Part shown: positions 9,673-19,220 of the stretch, piece after piece
Numbering within the stretch: position 1 is the stretch's first letter
Layout of the letters: every line of letters starts with the position of its first letter
NCBI GenBank assembly: GCA_902599665.1
Contig: CACKGK010000004.1
Coordinates: 45,664-109,663, forward strand
Reading direction: 5' to 3'
Source of the DNA: an uncultured Pelagibacteraceae bacterium
Lineage (GTDB): Bacteria; Pseudomonadota; Alphaproteobacteria; Pelagibacterales; Pelagibacteraceae
DNA length: 64,000 nucleotides
Program-made: the position numbers and the translations under genes
The notes under the pieces: generated by a model
Databases searched by the model: none
What the model was told of the DNA's origin: nothing
Seen by the model: the letters and a program-made list of their open reading frames with translations, nothing else

Positions 9673-9701
9673 TTGACACTGAATTTTAATTTATGTTTAA
9701 T
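9673..9701 (+). promoter_or_regulatory. sigma70-type promoter for tctC
   Basis: TTGACA (9673-9678), 17-nt spacer, TTTAAT (9696-9701); about 32 nt upstream of the ATG. Confidence 0.65.
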
Positions 9702-9733
9702 AACTGATTATAATTATAATAGGAGAGAAAATA

Positions 9734-10714
9734 ATGAAACTAATTAAATCAATAATTTCAGTTTTATTTTCAGCAATTCTTATACTTTCAGCAACAACAA
9801 CTAGTTCAATAGCAATTGATAAATTGCATTTTGTAATTGGTGGTGGTGCTGGTGGTGGTTGGGATGGAACTGCTAGAGGTACTGGAGAAGCTTTAACAAA
9901 AGCAGGTATGTTAAAAAGTGCATCATTTGAAAATATGTCAGGTGGTGGTGGTGGAAAAGCATTAGCTTACATGATTAATAATAAGCCAGCAAATACAGTC
10001 TTAGTTCAATCAACACCATTAGTATTAAGATCAATTACAAGACATAAAGGTTATGTAAGTGGAAGTGGAACTCTATCATACAAAGATGTTGTGCCAATAG
10101 CTGGTGTTATTGGAGATTATGGTGCTATAGCAGTTGCTAAAAATTCACCTTATAAAAATTTTAAAGACGTAGTTGATGCATATAAAAAAGATGCAAGCTC
10201 TATTAAAATGGCAGGTGGATCAGTAAGAGGAAGTATGGACCATTTAATTGGTGCTTTAGCTTTCCAAGCTGCTGGTGCTAATCCTAATGATGTTGCTTAT
10301 ATTCCATATGATGCTGGCGGAAAAGCTTTAGCTGGACTTTTATCTGGGGAAACACAAATTATCTCTACTGGTTTAGGTGAGCTTATGGGTGCAAGAGACC
10401 AAGTAAGAATTATTGGCATTACAGCACCTTCAAGAGTTTCTGATGCTCCAGATGCACCAACTCTTAAAGAACAGGGTTATGATGTACAATTTGTTAACTG
10501 GAGAGGTTTCTTTGGACCTCCAGGAATGAGCAATGCAGATAAATCTAAAATTGCAAAAATGTTAGGCGATGTACAAAAGACTTCTGAGTGGGAAACTGTC
10601 AGAGCAAGAAATGCATGGGTTAATATTTACAATCCAGAAGGTAAGTTTGTATCTTTCTTAGAAAAACAAACTGAAGAAATGACGGCTCTTATGAAGAAAT
10701 TAGGAGTTATATAA
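9734..10714 (+). CDS. tctC: tripartite tricarboxylate transporter substrate-binding protein (TctC family)
   Basis: signal peptide; FVIGGGAGGGWDGTARGTG; SD AGGAGAG. Confidence 0.88.
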   Translation: MKLIKSIISVLFSAILILSATTTSSIAIDKLHFVIGGGAGGGWDGTARGTGEALTKAGMLKSASFENMSGGGGGKALAYMINNKPANTVLVQSTPLVLRSITRHKGYVSGSGTLSYKDVVPIAGVIGDYGAIAVAKNSPYKNFKDVVDAYKKDASSIKMAGGSVRGSMDHLIGALAFQAAGANPNDVAYIPYDAGGKALAGLLSGETQIISTGLGELMGARDQVRIIGITAPSRVSDAPDAPTLKEQGYDVQFVNWRGFFGPPGMSNADKSKIAKMLGDVQKTSEWETVRARNAWVNIYNPEGKFVSFLEKQTEEMTALMKKLGVI

Positions 10715-10735
10715 TCTTAACGATTATTAAATATT

Positions 10736-10783
10736 AGAGCAGTGAATATAAATACTACAAAAGTTATATCACTGCTCTTTTTT
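10736..10783 (+). terminator. intrinsic terminator/attenuator between tctC and tctB, overlapping the tctB start
   Basis: AGAGCAGTG (10736-10744) / CACTGCTCT (10770-10778) stem followed by a T-run. Confidence 0.75.
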
Positions 10784-11212
10784 ATATTTTCCGCATTTTA
10801 TTTATATACAGCTTATCAAATTCAAGTCTTTGCATTCGATGAAAATGCTCCCTTTAATGCAAGAACATTCCCAATTTATTTAGGATACACAGGGCTTTTT
10901 TTTTCAGGATTAAAAATAATTTTACCAGATCCTAATACAATAAAAGTACAACATAAAACTCTAGAATATAAAAAAACAGCAATACTTATTGTTATTGCAA
11001 TAATTTATGGTTCTACAATCTTAAAAGTTGGTTATTTTTTAACTACATCATTATTTTTGTTCTCATCATATTATTTTTTAGGAGAGAGAAGATGGGTCTT
11101 AATGTTTTTATTGTCTTTTCCTTTTGTGGCAGCCTTTATGTATTTGCTTCATGGTGTTCTTGATATTTATTTAAGAGATCCATTCTTACAATCAATTGGA
11201 GTAATGGGATGA
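10742..11212 (+). CDS. tctB: tripartite tricarboxylate transporter small membrane subunit (TctB family)
   Basis: 4-TM protein between TctC and TctA; GTG start at 10742. Confidence 0.8.
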   Translation: MNINTTKVISLLFFIFSAFYLYTAYQIQVFAFDENAPFNARTFPIYLGYTGLFFSGLKIILPDPNTIKVQHKTLEYKKTAILIVIAIIYGSTILKVGYFLTTSLFLFSSYYFLGERRWVLMFLLSFPFVAAFMYLLHGVLDIYLRDPFLQSIGVMG

Positions 11213-12705
11213 TAGAGGGAATACTAATTGGTTTAACAACAGCTCTTACTTTTCAAAATATTTTAATGGTAATGGTTGGTTGTTTTTTTGGAACAATTAT
11301 TGGAATGTTACCAGGACTTGGTCCAATGACCGCGATAGCTTTAATGATACCAATTACTTATGGTTTTGATCCTGCAACTGGTTTAATTTTAATGGCAGGA
11401 GTTTACTATGGTGCAGTATTTGGAGGTTCTACGTCATCAATTTTGTTAAACGCACCTGGTGTTCCAGGAACTGTCGCAACATCATTTGATGGTTACCCAA
11501 TGGCTCAACAAGGTAAAGCGGGAAAAGCTTTAGCAATTGCTGCTTGGAGTTCTTTTGCTGGTGGAACATTATCTGCCATTTATCTATTATTTATGGCTCC
11601 AAGTTTATCAAAAGTAAGTTTATCATTTAGATCACCAGACTACTTTGCTTTAATGATTTTAGGTTTAACTGCAATCGCAGCTTTTTCCTCAAAAGGTCAA
11701 TTTTTAAAAGCAATGATGATGGTAGTGCTAGGATTAATGTTAGCTTCTGTTGGTCAAGATAGCTTATCAGATATTACAAGATTTACATTTAATAATATGA
11801 ACTTAACTGATGGTATTAGTTTCGTTCTTGTTGTGATGGCAACATTTGCAATGAGTGAAGCTTTAACAATTATTTTAAAAAGAAATGATCCAACGAGTGC
11901 TGCTAAACAGGTTTCTTTAACAGAGCTTGGCTCAATTAAAATTAACAAAGAAGAAAGAACCAAAATGTACAAGACAATTCCAAGATCATCAGTAATTGGT
12001 TTTTTAATTGGAGTTTTGCCAGGGGCAGGGGCAACAATCGCTTCTTTTTTAGCATATGGGATGGAAAGAAATGTAGTTAACGACGAGGAAAAAGAAAAGT
12101 TTGGCAAAGGAAGTGTTAATGGTTTGTCTGCTCCAGAAACTGCAAATAATGCAGCTTGCTCAGGATCATTTGTACCTATGCTTACTTTAGGTATACCAGG
12201 CAGTGGAACAACTGCAGTTATGTTGGGGGCTTTATTAGGATTTGGTGTTCAGCCTGGTCCAAGACTTTATATGACTAATCCAGAAATATTTTGGTCAATT
12301 ATAATGTCTATGTATATTGGAATGGTAATTTTATTAATTTTAAATCTTCCTTTGATTCCATATATTGCAAGAATCCTTGCTGTCCCAAAAAATTATTTAA
12401 TTCCTTTAATATTATTTTTTTCAATTACTGGAATTTATGTAATGTCATTTAATAACTTTGACATTTATTTAATGATTGGAATTGCAGTTGTTGCAACTTT
12501 TATGCGGCTTTATGATTTTCCAATGCCACCGCTAATACTTGCCTTTGTGCTGGGAGGGTTAATGGAAGAAAATTTAAGACGATCTTTGCTATTAAGTAAT
12601 GGATCATGGGAGTTTCTTTGGGATAGAACACTTACTTTGTGTATTTTATTAACAACAATTTTAATAGTTGTCTGGCATTTTTATAAAACTATAATAAAAA
12701 AATGA
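11209..12705 (+). CDS. tctA: tripartite tricarboxylate transporter large permease (TctA family)
   Basis: GTIIGMLPGLGPMTAIALMIP; YGAVFGGSTSSILLNAPGVPGTVATSFDGYPMAQQGKAGKAL. Confidence 0.93.
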   Translation: MIEGILIGLTTALTFQNILMVMVGCFFGTIIGMLPGLGPMTAIALMIPITYGFDPATGLILMAGVYYGAVFGGSTSSILLNAPGVPGTVATSFDGYPMAQQGKAGKALAIAAWSSFAGGTLSAIYLLFMAPSLSKVSLSFRSPDYFALMILGLTAIAAFSSKGQFLKAMMMVVLGLMLASVGQDSLSDITRFTFNNMNLTDGISFVLVVMATFAMSEALTIILKRNDPTSAAKQVSLTELGSIKINKEERTKMYKTIPRSSVIGFLIGVLPGAGATIASFLAYGMERNVVNDEEKEKFGKGSVNGLSAPETANNAACSGSFVPMLTLGIPGSGTTAVMLGALLGFGVQPGPRLYMTNPEIFWSIIMSMYIGMVILLILNLPLIPYIARILAVPKNYLIPLILFFSITGIYVMSFNNFDIYLMIGIAVVATFMRLYDFPMPPLILAFVLGGLMEENLRRSLLLSNGSWEFLWDRTLTLCILLTTILIVVWHFYKTIIKK

Positions 12706-14051
12706 TATCTAGAAGGCGATTTTTAAAAACATCACTATCAGCATTAGCATTTGCAGCCATACCAAAAATTTCATTTTCACAATCAAATCCAGATGTTGTG
12801 GTAATTGGTGGTGGTTCCTCGGGATTATCAGTAACAGCTGAATTAATGAAAAAAGGAAAATCAGTATTATGTGTTGACGCTATGAGTAGGAAAGGTGGAA
12901 GATGTTTTACAAATACTTCAATATTTGGTGTTCCTTATGATCTTGGAGCGCATTGGTTACATAATTTTAATTTTAATCAAATTGCACAGTATGGAAAGAA
13001 ACAAAAAGATATATTTGATATTTATAAAGATCCAGACACAGTCATGATTTATGATGGTCAAAAAAAAATTAAGGGAATGAAACTTTATGGATTGTACAAG
13101 AAGTTAGGAAAGTTAAAAAATAAAACAAAAGATGACATTCCTTTAAGTAATAAAATAAAAGAAAAATGGTTAGAAAATGAATGGTTTGCAACAGCACATC
13201 AAATAAGATTTCCTTGTGAGTCTGGAAAAGATATAGATCAATATACAGCTGCTGATGGTAAACTTAATTGGGAAAGTTATGGCGAAGGTAGTCAGGGTGG
13301 TGATGGATTTGTAAAACAAGGATATGGCGCTTTACTTGCTCATTATAGACAAAATGTGCCAGTTCAACTACAAACAACTGTTAATGAGGTTAAATGGGAT
13401 GGCAATGGAGTTAAGGTAGTCACAAACAAAGGAACTATAAGTGCAAAAGCCTGCGTTATAACAGTTTCTACCTCAGCATTTAATTCAGGAAAAATTAAAT
13501 TTACACCGGCACTACCTATTGAAAAGTACGAAGCTTATGATGCTTTTTCCTGTTCAAATTATAATCATGTAACATTACAGTTAAAAGATGATTTTTATAA
13601 AGAGTATAAAGTTAAACCAGACATGTATTTTACTCCAAAAATCACAACTAAAGGCCTTAAATCTCCAGAGGGGTACTGTTCAACAATGAATTTGCATGAC
13701 TCTAAAATATCATATTTTGATGTGGGAGGACAATTTGCAAAAGATTTAGAAAAAGCAGGAAGCAAGGCAGGTATAGATTTCGTTTTACAAACCTTACGAA
13801 ACACTTTTGGATCCGACTTTGATAAATTTTATATAAAAGGACATATGACTACTTGGGGTAAAAATCCATTTGTACTTGGTGCTTGGGCCTCAGCAACGCC
13901 AGGAAAAGCTGATTTAAGAAAGAATATTAAAACTTCAGTTGCAGATAAACTTTTTTTTGCAGGAGAAGCTACAGCAAAAAATTATGGAACGGTCCACGGA
14001 GCTGATAGAAGTGGAGCAAGGGTAGCAAAAGAAGTATTAAGTTTTGTTTAA
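12702..14051 (+). CDS. Tat-exported FAD-dependent amine oxidase-like oxidoreductase
   Basis: twin-arginine SRRRFLK, then VVVIGGGSSGLSVTAELMKKG; C-terminal FAGEATAKNYGTVHGADRSGARVA. Confidence 0.88.
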   Translation: MISRRRFLKTSLSALAFAAIPKISFSQSNPDVVVIGGGSSGLSVTAELMKKGKSVLCVDAMSRKGGRCFTNTSIFGVPYDLGAHWLHNFNFNQIAQYGKKQKDIFDIYKDPDTVMIYDGQKKIKGMKLYGLYKKLGKLKNKTKDDIPLSNKIKEKWLENEWFATAHQIRFPCESGKDIDQYTAADGKLNWESYGEGSQGGDGFVKQGYGALLAHYRQNVPVQLQTTVNEVKWDGNGVKVVTNKGTISAKACVITVSTSAFNSGKIKFTPALPIEKYEAYDAFSCSNYNHVTLQLKDDFYKEYKVKPDMYFTPKITTKGLKSPEGYCSTMNLHDSKISYFDVGGQFAKDLEKAGSKAGIDFVLQTLRNTFGSDFDKFYIKGHMTTWGKNPFVLGAWASATPGKADLRKNIKTSVADKLFFAGEATAKNYGTVHGADRSGARVAKEVLSFV

Positions 14052-14467
14052 GTAATATAAATTTTATCTGATAAACCGTAACAAAGTATAGCCATCATAA
14101 TTAAAAAGACTGTAGGCGCTATAATCCCTTCATTTGTAACTTTTTCATTAAGACCTGTCTTATCAATCTTAAGTGAGTAAAAATTTGTCCCCAAAACACA
14201 TGCATGTATGATAAATATTAAATTAAAAAATGCCCAAGTACCTTCAACTCCATTTGGTCTTACAAACATTATATAAATAGCCATTATTACCCAACCAAGC
14301 ATTAGTGCTCCAACAAATCTAACCATTACAGCTGCACTATGATCTATACCAAACTTATCCATAAACTTTTTGGTTCCAACAATTGTTTGAAAACAATATG
14401 CAGCTATCCCTATAAAATGTGCAAGAAAGATAATTAAGTAAAAAATGTTATTAAACTTTGCAATCAT
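14048..14467 (-). CDS. 4-TM membrane protein of unknown function
   Basis: complete ORF with four hydrophobic segments. Confidence 0.6.
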   Translation of the reverse strand: MIAKFNNIFYLIIFLAHFIGIAAYCFQTIVGTKKFMDKFGIDHSAAVMVRFVGALMLGWVIMAIYIMFVRPNGVEGTWAFFNLIFIIHACVLGTNFYSLKIDKTGLNEKVTNEGIIAPTVFLIMMAILCYGLSDKIYIT

Positions 14468-14476
14468 ATTTCTATT

Positions 14477-15559
14477 TTATAAGATTCTCTTATATTTTTC
14501 AATTATTTTATCCCATAGAAAGTTTGTAGAATTAATTTTTGCTTCTTTGCCATACTCTACATATTTATTTTCTTTAAAAAGTTTATCTATACTTGCGTAA
14601 ATATCTTCAAGATTGTTACCATCGCATATCAAGCCAGTTTTTTCATGAATAATTGCATCCGAAGCTCCTCCATCTTTACCTCCAATAGATGGAATACCAT
14701 ATTGGGCTGCCTCAACATAAGCTATACCAAAACCCTCTACAGATTTTTTGTGAATTATAGATGGCATTACAAAAATGTTTGATTTTGCAATAAGAGCATT
14801 TTTTAAATCGATTGGTATATCTTTTAAAAAAGTTACCTGATTATTAAGATTAAGTTCTATAACTAATTTTTTCAATTTTTCTTCCTCATCTCCATACCCG
14901 ATGCATGTATAAATTATGTCTGGATAAATTTCTTTTAGGTTTCTAACAGCCATAATTACTTTTTCATGATTTTTTCTTTTATCAAACCTTGCAACTGTAA
15001 TTAGTCTATTTCTCTTTCTTTTTAATATTTCTTCAGCTTCATCTAAATATTTTTTTGGAATTTCAATCACTGGATCTACGCCAGGATTAATAACAACTAT
15101 TTTTTTTTCATCCACTCCCAAGTCTATAGCTAAGTTTTTTGTATAATTTGAATTAGCAACAACATGATCAACATTGTTTAAAACTGTTAAAACTTTTTTA
15201 TTTAATCCTGAGCCTTTAGTATGGTTTATTTCCTTTGAGTGAATTAAACAGATTTTTTTTTTATTTGTTTTTATAAGTTCTAAGCTTTTCCAATGATCAG
15301 CAATTAAACACTCTACATTTTTATTATTTTCAAGATAATCATTTATCAAATAAGATTTTCGATATTTTCTAATTAGCTTCATTCCACTAACTCTTTCAAT
15401 TGAAAATGAAACAGATTTATCAAATTCTTCGTGATTTTCATGGTAATCTGCAAATACTTTTATTAAATTAAGTTTTGCAAGAGATCTTGCCAATCCCCAC
15501 ATGAGATTTTGCATACCACCTAACTCTGGTGGAAAAGTTCTAGTAATTAATAAATACAT
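14477..15559 (-). CDS. glycosyltransferase family 4
   Basis: TRTFPPELGGMQNLMWGLARSL; ARFDKRKNHEKVIMAV; VEGFGIAYVEAAQYGIPSIGG. Confidence 0.9.
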   Translation of the reverse strand: MYLLITRTFPPELGGMQNLMWGLARSLAKLNLIKVFADYHENHEEFDKSVSFSIERVSGMKLIRKYRKSYLINDYLENNKNVECLIADHWKSLELIKTNKKKICLIHSKEINHTKGSGLNKKVLTVLNNVDHVVANSNYTKNLAIDLGVDEKKIVVINPGVDPVIEIPKKYLDEAEEILKRKRNRLITVARFDKRKNHEKVIMAVRNLKEIYPDIIYTCIGYGDEEEKLKKLVIELNLNNQVTFLKDIPIDLKNALIAKSNIFVMPSIIHKKSVEGFGIAYVEAAQYGIPSIGGKDGGASDAIIHEKTGLICDGNNLEDIYASIDKLFKENKYVEYGKEAKINSTNFLWDKIIEKYKRIL

Positions 15560-15565
15560 TATTTA

Positions 15566-16117
15566 TTAAAACCACTTAATACTGCAGCCCATACTTGGAA
15601 ACTGTTCATTTGGACCTTTATTGGATTTTGCAATTATTTTCATAGCTTTTTTAAGCTCACTGTCTCCATTTTCAGTAGGTTTTAAATCTTGTAACTCTCT
15701 TATTCTTCCTCTGTATTGAAGCTCAAGATCTTTATTGTATCCAAAAAAATCAGGAGTGCAGACTGCACCATAAGTTTTTGCTACCTCTTGAGTTTCATCT
15801 ATTACATATGGAAAATTAAAATTATAATTTTTTGAGAATTTAACCATATTATCGAATGAATCTTCCTCATATCTTTTTGGATCATTTGACATTATTGCAA
15901 TAGATCTAATTCCATCATTTTCTAATTCTATACAGTCCTCAACGATATTTTTTATAACTGCTAAAACATAAGGGCAGTGATTACAAATAAACATTATTAA
16001 TGTTCCATTTTCACCTTTTACATCATTCAATGAAATTATTTTATTATCTATTGATTTAAGTTCAAAGTAATCGGCTTTTTTACCAAAGTCACAAATTGGT
16101 GTTTTTGTTAATGCCAT
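15566..16117 (-). CDS. thioredoxin-like/AhpC-TSA family protein
   Basis: GTLIMFICNHCPYVLAV; GAVCTPDFFGYN. Confidence 0.88.
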   Translation of the reverse strand: MALTKTPICDFGKKADYFELKSIDNKIISLNDVKGENGTLIMFICNHCPYVLAVIKNIVEDCIELENDGIRSIAIMSNDPKRYEEDSFDNMVKFSKNYNFNFPYVIDETQEVAKTYGAVCTPDFFGYNKDLELQYRGRIRELQDLKPTENGDSELKKAMKIIAKSNKGPNEQFPSMGCSIKWF

Positions 16118-16137
16118 GATAAAAGACTATATAATTT

Positions 16138-16650
16138 ATGTTTTACGATTTAAAAGATAAAAAACCAAAAAACCTTGGCGAAAATTGGGTAGCACCAAAT
16201 GCAGTTATAATTGGAGATGTAACATTAGAGAAAAACTCTAGTGTCTGGTTTAATGCAACATTAAGAGGTGATATAGAAAATATTCATTTAGGAGAAGGGT
16301 CAAATGTTCAAGATGGAAGTGTTTTACATACAGATCCAGGTTATCCATTAAAAATTGGAAAGAATGTAACTATAGGCCATTTAGTAATGCTCCATGGCTG
16401 TAGAATTGATGATAATTCTTTAATTGGCATTGGAGCTGTTGTACTTAATAAAGCCAAAATAGGAAAAAATTGTATTATTGGTGCAAAATCATTAATTACA
16501 GAGAATAAGGAAATTCCTGATAACTCGTTAGTAATGGGTTCACCTGGAAAAATTATTCGTCAGTTAACTGATGATGAAATTGAAGCAGTAAAACAAAATG
16601 CTATTAGATATCAACAAAACTGGAAAAAATATTCAAAATCTATATTTTAA
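16138..16650 (+). CDS. gamma carbonic anhydrase family protein (left-handed beta-helix)
   Basis: NSSVWFNATLRGDIENIHLGEGSNVQDGSVLHTD; IGHLVMLHGCRI. Confidence 0.9.
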   Translation: MFYDLKDKKPKNLGENWVAPNAVIIGDVTLEKNSSVWFNATLRGDIENIHLGEGSNVQDGSVLHTDPGYPLKIGKNVTIGHLVMLHGCRIDDNSLIGIGAVVLNKAKIGKNCIIGAKSLITENKEIPDNSLVMGSPGKIIRQLTDDEIEAVKQNAIRYQQNWKKYSKSIF

Positions 16651-16654
16651 AAAA

Positions 16655-17524
16655 ATGAAAAAAATAATTATATTTTTTATAATATTTTTATATTCCTCCT
16701 TCTCTTTTGCCTCAGACGAAAAACCTGGAAGATTTTTTGAAGATCAACCAGATGTTACTGATGAACCTCAAGTTCATTTTATTTATCTATTAAACAAAGA
16801 TAGCGAGGATAGAGAATGGGATATCAATGGAAAAATGGAGAAAGACTTATTAGAGGCAAATGAAAAAATGTTTGAAATGACAAAAGGTAAACAAAAATTT
16901 AGGTATGATATGAGGGAAGATGGCAAAATGGATATTTCTTTTGTTAGATTTGATAAAAAATACAAAGGTAATTATGGTATGAATTATCCTGATGCCTATT
17001 TAACTAAATTGGGTTTTAATGATCCAAATAAATTATATTTCGCATGGGTCGATGTGGGTCATAGAGATGGCGGGCAAGGATCTGTGCACCATGGATATAT
17101 ATTTTTAAAAAGTAAACATATACGTGGCAGTCACAAAAGAATTTTAATGACACTTCATGAATTAACACATGTAGCAGGTTTTGCTTGGGAATGTACCAAA
17201 GGAAACTCAAAAAGTCATGTTGGCAATACAATTATCGGGGGCCCGAGCACAGGTGATAAGTTTAGCCTTGGAAAAAGTTTGTATGATCATGGTGATCCTA
17301 CTTGTCCAGACATGAAAGATTTAGTTTTTTTAGAGCCAACTTCTGACAAACCTTTTAATCCAGTATATTTAAAATGTGCAATGGCTGCTGAGGTAGGTAG
17401 AGGGATTGCTCCTGATAATAATTATGATTGGAGAAGCAGATATTCTCATAAAAAGCTTCAAAAAATTAAAAAGAAAAGAACTTGGTGCACTTATAATAGA
17501 TACAAAGATTTCAATAACTTTTAG
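16655..17524 (+). CDS. secreted HExxH zincin-like protein of unknown function
   Basis: signal peptide MKKIIIFFIIFLYSSFSFA; LMTLHELTHVAGFAWEC; ATG at 16655 preferred over 16598. Confidence 0.65.
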   Translation: MKKIIIFFIIFLYSSFSFASDEKPGRFFEDQPDVTDEPQVHFIYLLNKDSEDREWDINGKMEKDLLEANEKMFEMTKGKQKFRYDMREDGKMDISFVRFDKKYKGNYGMNYPDAYLTKLGFNDPNKLYFAWVDVGHRDGGQGSVHHGYIFLKSKHIRGSHKRILMTLHELTHVAGFAWECTKGNSKSHVGNTIIGGPSTGDKFSLGKSLYDHGDPTCPDMKDLVFLEPTSDKPFNPVYLKCAMAAEVGRGIAPDNNYDWRSRYSHKKLQKIKKKRTWCTYNRYKDFNNF

Positions 17525-17721
17525 AAAAGGAAATCATTAATCGAGTAAATAATTAATCCTAAAATAATTATAAAAAATATTATAAAAGCTAGTTGCTCAC
17601 TAACTTTTTTTTTGACTTTAGTCTCTCCCTTTTTAAATTTTCTGATTTGAAAAATGCCAAATCTCATTACAGCTAAGCCACCCAAAACAAGTGCTACAGC
17701 AATAATAAATCCACTTAACAT
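17521..17721 (-). CDS. small membrane protein, unknown function
   Basis: 66-aa ORF with two TM segments, 4-nt overlap with convergent neighbour. Confidence 0.55.
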   Translation of the reverse strand: MLSGFIIAVALVLGGLAVMRFGIFQIRKFKKGETKVKKKVSEQLAFIIFFIIILGLIIYSINDFLF

Positions 17722-17723
17722 TT

Positions 17724-18329
17724 TTACGGAATTAGCCAGCTTTGTTTATTACTTGTAATATCAAATCTTGCTCTTCTATGACCTTTTGCTGCAAGATAAA
17801 GCCACTCAATACTTTCAATGTTGCATTGAATTACGGTAAAGTTTTTATAACCTTCCTCACTTTGTTCCATGTTGAAGCCTGATTTTTCTATTTCATCATC
17901 TAAACCAGAACCCGGTTCATCAATTTCTGTTCCAGGACCATTATTTACTAAATAACATTTACGACTTACATGAGCTGTTTTTGACCATGATTGTTCTGTG
18001 ATTTCATTGTCATGATTGACAATACATTTAACTTTTACTCTAAGCTGAATCTTTTCTTCTTTGTCATAGAATATGAGCGCTGCAATGCTGTTTTTTTTTA
18101 ATTTTGGAATTTTATCTGATCTAATATCACTATGAAACTGAAGAAGATTATTCGATTGGTCAGATTTTCTAAGAACTACAATTCTTCCATCAAATTCTGA
18201 TTGATCTCCACAAACAAATACTGGAATTCGAAAAGGTGATGATCTATTCGTCACAGCATCATCAAGCATCGACCATATTTTTTTCTTTATTTCAGAAAAG
18301 TCCTCATAGTATGGGACGGTATTTGACAT
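17724..18329 (-). CDS. pyridoxamine 5'-phosphate oxidase-family flavin protein
   Basis: FDGRIVVLRKSDQSNNLLQFHSDIRSDKIPKLKKN; WLYLAAKGHRRARFD C-terminus; start at MSNTV preferred. Confidence 0.82.
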   Translation of the reverse strand: MSNTVPYYEDFSEIKKKIWSMLDDAVTNRSSPFRIPVFVCGDQSEFDGRIVVLRKSDQSNNLLQFHSDIRSDKIPKLKKNSIAALIFYDKEEKIQLRVKVKCIVNHDNEITEQSWSKTAHVSRKCYLVNNGPGTEIDEPGSGLDDEIEKSGFNMEQSEEGYKNFTVIQCNIESIEWLYLAAKGHRRARFDITSNKQSWLIP

Positions 18330-18333
18330 TAGA

Positions 18334-19209
18334 TTATTTCTTTTTTTTAAGCCTAGCAATCAGACTAGAACTATCCCAACGGTTACCACCCATTTTTTGA
18401 ACATCAGCATAATAGTTATCAACAATTTCAGTGATAGGAACAGGTGAACCATTTCTTTTAGCTTCTTCAATTACAATCTTTAAATCTTTTCTCATCCAAT
18501 CTACTGCAAAACCGTAATCAAATTTGTCTTCAACCATAGTTTTATATCTATTTTCCATTTGCCAAGATTGAGCTGCGCCTTTTGATATTGTTTCCATTAC
18601 TTTATCAATATCTAAACCAGCATTTATTCCAAAATTGATAGCCTCTGATAGGCCTTGAACAACACCTGCAATGCACATTTGGTTCATCATTTTTGTAAGT
18701 TGACCACTTCCTGATGGACCAATTAATTTAACTTTTTTACTATAGCAATCAATCACTGGCTCTGCTTTTTTGAAAACTTCTTCATCACCACCGACCATAA
18801 CTGTAAGAATTCCCCCTTCAGCTCCAGATTGTCCTCCAGAAATTGGTGCATCTAAAAATGCAAATCCTTTTTCTTTCGCTTTACCATAAAGTTCTCTTGA
18901 TACTTCTGCTGATACAGTTGAATTATCTACGTAGATTGAACCCTCTTTAGCGCTATGAAATAATCCGTTTTCACCTAAAGTAACTTGTTTCAAATCTTCA
19001 TCGTTACCCACACAAGTAAAAATAAAATCAGCACCTTCCACAGCCTCTTTTGGTGTTGAAGCCATTTTACCTTTGTATTCAGTTATCCATTTCTCAGCTT
19101 TAGCAGTTGTTCTATTAAAAACAGTTACATTGTGCCCAGCTTTTGATATATAACCAGCCATCGGATAACCCATTACCCCGAGACCTATGAAAGCAACATT
19201 ACAAGTCAT
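18334..19209 (-). CDS. NAD(P)-dependent beta-hydroxyacid dehydrogenase (3-hydroxyisobutyrate dehydrogenase family)
   Basis: VAFIGLGVMGYPMAGYISKAGH; DAPISGGQSGAEGG; GSGQLTKMMNQ. Confidence 0.9.
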   Translation of the reverse strand: MTCNVAFIGLGVMGYPMAGYISKAGHNVTVFNRTTAKAEKWITEYKGKMASTPKEAVEGADFIFTCVGNDEDLKQVTLGENGLFHSAKEGSIYVDNSTVSAEVSRELYGKAKEKGFAFLDAPISGGQSGAEGGILTVMVGGDEEVFKKAEPVIDCYSKKVKLIGPSGSGQLTKMMNQMCIAGVVQGLSEAINFGINAGLDIDKVMETISKGAAQSWQMENRYKTMVEDKFDYGFAVDWMRKDLKIVIEEAKRNGSPVPITEIVDNYYADVQKMGGNRWDSSSLIARLKKKK

Positions 19210-19220
19210 AAATTATTTAT

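Noticed and set aside
11754-12107. 117-aa ORF antisense to tctA
   Set aside because: Fully inside a strongly supported tctA reading frame; antisense ORFs like this are common in coding DNA.
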